The notes beneath the pieces were generated by a model. That model was not told where the DNA came from. It made no database searches and worked only from the letters and a program-made list of their open reading frames with translations. 64,000 bases of DNA, from contig JAVYIG010000593.1 of assembly GCA_035222895.1 (NCBI GenBank), positions 310,001-374,000 on the forward strand, written 5' to 3'. The position numbers and the translations under genes were made by a program. Positions 61,243 to 64,000 of the stretch are shown here, piece by piece (position 1 is the first letter of the stretch; the number at the start of each line of letters is the position of its first letter). This stretch comes from Strongylocentrotus droebachiensis (lineage: Eukaryota; Echinodermata; Echinoidea; Camarodonta; Strongylocentrotidae).

Positions 61243-62207
61243 AGTCGGGACGGCACCTTGATTCCCACCAGGGAAGCCCTTGGCGCTAGAGAACGAAACC
61301 GCTGCATCTGAAACCGAGAAAGTGCATCAGCAATACTATTATCACACCCACGAACATGCCTAGCCTTGAATACAACGTTATTACGTAAACATATGACAAC
61401 TACTTCGCGCACTAATCTCATCATATCCGGGCATAGTGCCGACTGCTTATTTATTACCGCAACTACGGCCTGGTTATCGCAATTAAACCAAATGTTCTTG
61501 TTCCTGAGTTCCACTCCCCATAGCTCAAGACCAACCCAGATGGGGAACAATTCTAACAGGGCTATCGATCTGCTAGCTGCTTGGAAGCCCGGGGGCCAGG
61601 CAGCCTGTGCCCACCTGCCCCCGAAATAAATACCGAATCCAATGCCGGCAGCCGCGTCAGTAAAAAACTGTATGTCATCGCTGCCGCGCCAGCCCGGTGC
61701 CCGGAAGAAGACTTGCCCATTAAAATGCGCTAGAAACTCGAGCCAAACTCGCATGTCAGACTTTGCGCCCCTCGTCAACCTGATCAAGTGATAAGGTCGA
61801 TCCACCTTCCGAGTTAAATCTATAAGCCTTCTCAGGAATGCTCGACCCGGAGCAATTGCTTTACATACGAAATTTAGGCTCCCAATGATCGACTGTATAC
61901 CCTTTAGAGATATCTTTTCCCGCTGCAAGGCCCAATTTAGTTTCTTAACCAAATCTGCAATTTTGTCTTCCGGGACCCGAATTTCACGAGCAACGCTATC
62001 AATTTCCAGCCCCAGATAAGATAACTTTGTGACCGGGCCCTCTGTCTTCTCCTGTGCTATGGGCACGCCAAACCGCTCGCAAATCACCTCGAAAGAAGCC
62101 ATTGCACGCTTGCATTCTTCTGAATCTGCTCTACCAGCAAAAAAGTAATCATCCAAATAATGTACAATATTCTGTGACTCCGCTACTTTGCGGGTGCAAA
62201 ATTCCAA
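61224..62207 (-). pseudogene. Reverse transcriptase (C-terminal half) and RNase H
   Basis: Begins with the catalytic YLDDY box of RT (residues IVHYLDDYFF). An L-SYLGLEID segment follows, then the thumb. The RNase H domain has FFTDAAAGIGFG (first Asp), ALLELFPIW (Glu), WFNCDNQAV (Asp) and a terminal GCDNSIADALSR (Asp), a full catalytic set. It is related to DIRS/Ngaro polymerases. The start is artificial: the domain is continuous with the frame at 62183-63097, separated only by a one-base register change. Confidence 0.88.
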
Positions 62208-63097
62208 AAAGTGCTAAAACATTCAAAAGTAGAACAAGAAACGGAACAGCCCATTGGCAAACAACGGTCAAAATAGTAAAGCCCATCGACGCACATCCCG
62301 AGCAGTTCAAAATCTTCCGGACGAACCGGTAAAAGCCGGAAGGCCGACTTGATGTCCGTCTTACCCATAAGAGCCCCTTTACCTAACCGAGCAACAATGT
62401 CGACTGCGGAATCAAATGACGAATAAGTTACCGTACACTGATCTTCCGGAATGCCGTCATTAACCGAAAGACCTTTGGGAGCGGAGAGGTGCTGAATCAT
62501 ACGGAACTCCCCCGGAGACTTCTTGGGCACTAGCCCTACCGGTGAACACCTCATATTCTCAAAAGGAGGAACCGCAAACGGCCCCATGATTCTCCCCAAT
62601 TCTATTTCTTTCCTCAATTTCTCCTGTAGAACACGTCTGTGACTAAATGCCGATTTCAGATTTCTTACCGTTAATGGAACCCTTGTCCCTTCAAAATGCA
62701 AAGAAAAACCAAATTTAAATCCCTTGATTAAACGATGTGCATGCTCCCGGTTAGGATAGGAGGCTAACATGGGTATCATCTTTGCCAATTTTACTGGCGT
62801 CGGTGCAATTTCAAGCAAAACAGTTGCCCTAATGTCCAGATGAGGTACCGGCACCGGGTCGGCTCTGACTACATTGCTTCGCACCATGACCCGTCGCTTG
62901 GCAGCGGGAACATTTGTGCCCGAATCTGCAGTTTTGTCCCCGTGTGCACTTGCCTCTATTGTAGTCAAAACACACCCCCCGGGAAGGTGCGACTGCGCCT
63001 CCAAGTCCCCTGCTACTCGGGGAGAAAGATCTCCTCGCACCGTACGTTCCGCTGTACTGCTGACGAAAGGCGGAGGAGCGAGGCCCATGGGACGCAA
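62183..63097 (-). pseudogene. Reverse transcriptase, N-terminal half (frameshifted)
   Basis: Contains the fingers and palm of RT: VGLVPKKSPGEFRMIQHLSA, KTDIKSAFRLLPV (first catalytic Asp region) and CLPMGCSVSCSTFE. It then runs into another register and stops at 62183. The break falls at a run of five T on the minus strand (near 62207-62211). The upstream 80 or so codons overlap the Gag frame in another register and may not be translated; the homologous part starts near 62860. Confidence 0.87.
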
Positions 63098-63986
63098 CCA
63101 CCATCAACCACAATTCAGCATCCACGCTTGCCCAAGATCGCCCGGGCAGTCGCGCTTGCTTTAGCCTAAACTGTATGTCATACTCTCTCCACCCAAGGCC
63201 CCCAAATGCTCTAGAAGCGTGTCTAATCAAATCCATATATTTGATGAGCTCTCTGCTTCGCTCGATGTGCTTCTCCAAATAAATAGACACAAACACCAGG
63301 AACACGGATGTCCAATGCTCCACCGAAAATATGCCTTTATTCTTTGCCCGAGGTTGGAATTGCAACCCGAGCCCAGATTCAGACTGCCGCAGACTAAATA
63401 CGGCTTCACCTAGCTCTTGGGATGCCCCACTATCACTCCGTGCATAAGCATCCTGTTTGAGAAGCAAGGCTAAATCAATAAATTCACTCCTCCAAATTCT
63501 CTCCTTGAGCGACATTGCCACTTCGGAACCCAACGGATCAGCCGCGCTCATAAACGGCACCGGTGACCCCACCACGGAAGGGGGTACTGGCGGCGCATTC
63601 CGCTCCTCCATATTACCCTCGCATGAAGCCTGCCCAACCGATTGATCCTGCAATGAAATCTCCGATTGCTCCCTCTCAGAGGGCACCGACTCTCGCGCGA
63701 TAATCTCCGGCCATGATATGGCCGCGCGCCTACCATTACTGATATCAGGTACATCATTGCCACTAGCTCTAGATCTACAAATGAGGTTAGGGTTGCACTC
63801 ACCGCCCTGATCGTCGGCGCCGCTGGGGCCCACTCCGACAGGCGTTGACGTTGCCTTCGCCCTTGCCCTCGGACTTTTCCTCGCCTGACTTGGGGGTAAC
63901 GCTGCATCCGCTCTCGGATTCTCCGCCTGACTTGGAGGTAACGTTGCCCTGGGCGCCGTCTCGCCACCCCTCTTCCTCCCGGCCAC
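62829..63986 (-). CDS. Gag-like protein with CCCH and CCHC zinc motifs
   Basis: About 385 residues from the first in-window ATG; the true start may be earlier, beyond the window. The N-terminal third is Pro/Ala/Arg-rich and disordered, and the middle is helical (capsid-like by position only). The C-terminus has a C-x7-C-x5-C-x3-H finger (CFDYNRGKCTRGQNCRFGH) followed at once by a C-x2-C-x4-H-x4-C knuckle (CSRCQATGHGAKQC). These would bind the element's RNA. The frame is open throughout and overlaps the RT frame by 269 bases. DIRS/Ngaro elements carry such a first ORF. Confidence 0.8.
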   Translation of the reverse strand: MAGRKRGGETAPRATLPPSQAENPRADAALPPSQARKSPRARAKATSTPVGVGPSGADDQGGECNPNLICRSRASGNDVPDISNGRRAAISWPEIIARESVPSEREQSEISLQDQSVGQASCEGNMEERNAPPVPPSVVGSPVPFMSAADPLGSEVAMSLKERIWRSEFIDLALLLKQDAYARSDSGASQELGEAVFSLRQSESGLGLQFQPRAKNKGIFSVEHWTSVFLVFVSIYLEKHIERSRELIKYMDLIRHASRAFGGLGWREYDIQFRLKQARLPGRSWASVDAELWLMVVASHGPRSSAFRQQYSGTYGARRSFSPSSRGLGGAVAPSRGVCFDYNRGKCTRGQNCRFGHKCSRCQATGHGAKQCSQSRPGAGTSSGH

Positions 63987-64000
63987 GGATTTCTTCTTCG

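Larger units (their letters stand above)
56531..64000 (-). mobile_element. Ngaro-type tyrosine-recombinase retrotransposon (partial)
   Basis: Minus-strand order: Gag, reverse transcriptase-RNase H, tyrosine recombinase, SGNH hydrolase, then a B1-A2-B2 terminal arrangement. A tyrosine recombinase instead of a DDE integrase places it among DIRS-like elements. Split direct repeats rather than inverted terminal repeats, absence of a methyltransferase-like domain and presence of an SGNH hydrolase point to the Ngaro group. PAT-like elements also have split direct repeats and are the main alternative. The 5' terminus (A1) is beyond the window. The copy is defective (frameshift in RT, insertion in YR). 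Its coding part is clearly GC-richer than the flanks. Confidence 0.88.

Overview
The window is animal nuclear DNA, AT-rich and repeat-rich. Genes are split by GT-AG introns, (CT)n, (CA)n and poly-C tracts are common, and most identifiable DNA is decayed transposons (CR1/L2-like LINE tails, many foldback/MITE elements, a Tc1 remnant, a tyrosine-recombinase retrotransposon). This combination, together with the marine-invertebrate style of several repeats, suggests a marine deuterostome such as a sea urchin. That assignment is inference, not proof.

Layout. (1) 1-5.65 kb: the last three coding exons of a Kv-channel-interacting protein (KChIP, neuronal-calcium-sensor family) on +; earlier exons lie left of the window. 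(2) 5.65-15.5 kb: gene-poor DNA with a TIR element (10694-11194), a long CT tract and a minisatellite (12939-14067) whose 144-151 bp unit carries direct-repeat AGGTCA motifs. (3) 15.56-29.4 kb: a complete seven-exon gene on + for a 554-residue protein with three related short helical motifs, a proline-rich segment, a C-terminal coiled coil and a C3HC4 RING finger. It has a TATA box and a CCAAT box, and its introns hold several MITE-like foldbacks. (4) 29.4-56.5 kb: no convincing host gene. It holds two 5'-truncated LINE reverse-transcriptase fragments (one split by a 1.17-kb CpG-rich element), perfect hairpins, a 205-bp foldback element, a Tc1-like transposase remnant, a GTCGAC satellite and GATAAACT palindromes. 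(5) 56.5-64.0 kb: most of a Ngaro-type retrotransposon on -, running off the right edge.

The retrotransposon is the most interesting object. Read on the minus strand it has Gag with CCCH and CCHC zinc motifs, RT-RNase H with a one-base frameshift, a tyrosine recombinase, an SGNH hydrolase, and then a 3' terminus of two identical 656-bp blocks separated by 581 bp. This is the B1-A2-B2 half of split direct repeats; A1 should lie beyond base 64000. The recombinase gene is interrupted by a ~334-bp insert flanked by a 13-bp target-site duplication. The insert begins with a hammerhead-ribozyme-like core, a signature seen in Penelope-like and related retroelements. The identical B blocks imply recent activity, while the frameshift and insertion show that this copy is now defective.

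The KChIP and RING genes are co-oriented neighbours, but nothing in the sequence shows that they work together.
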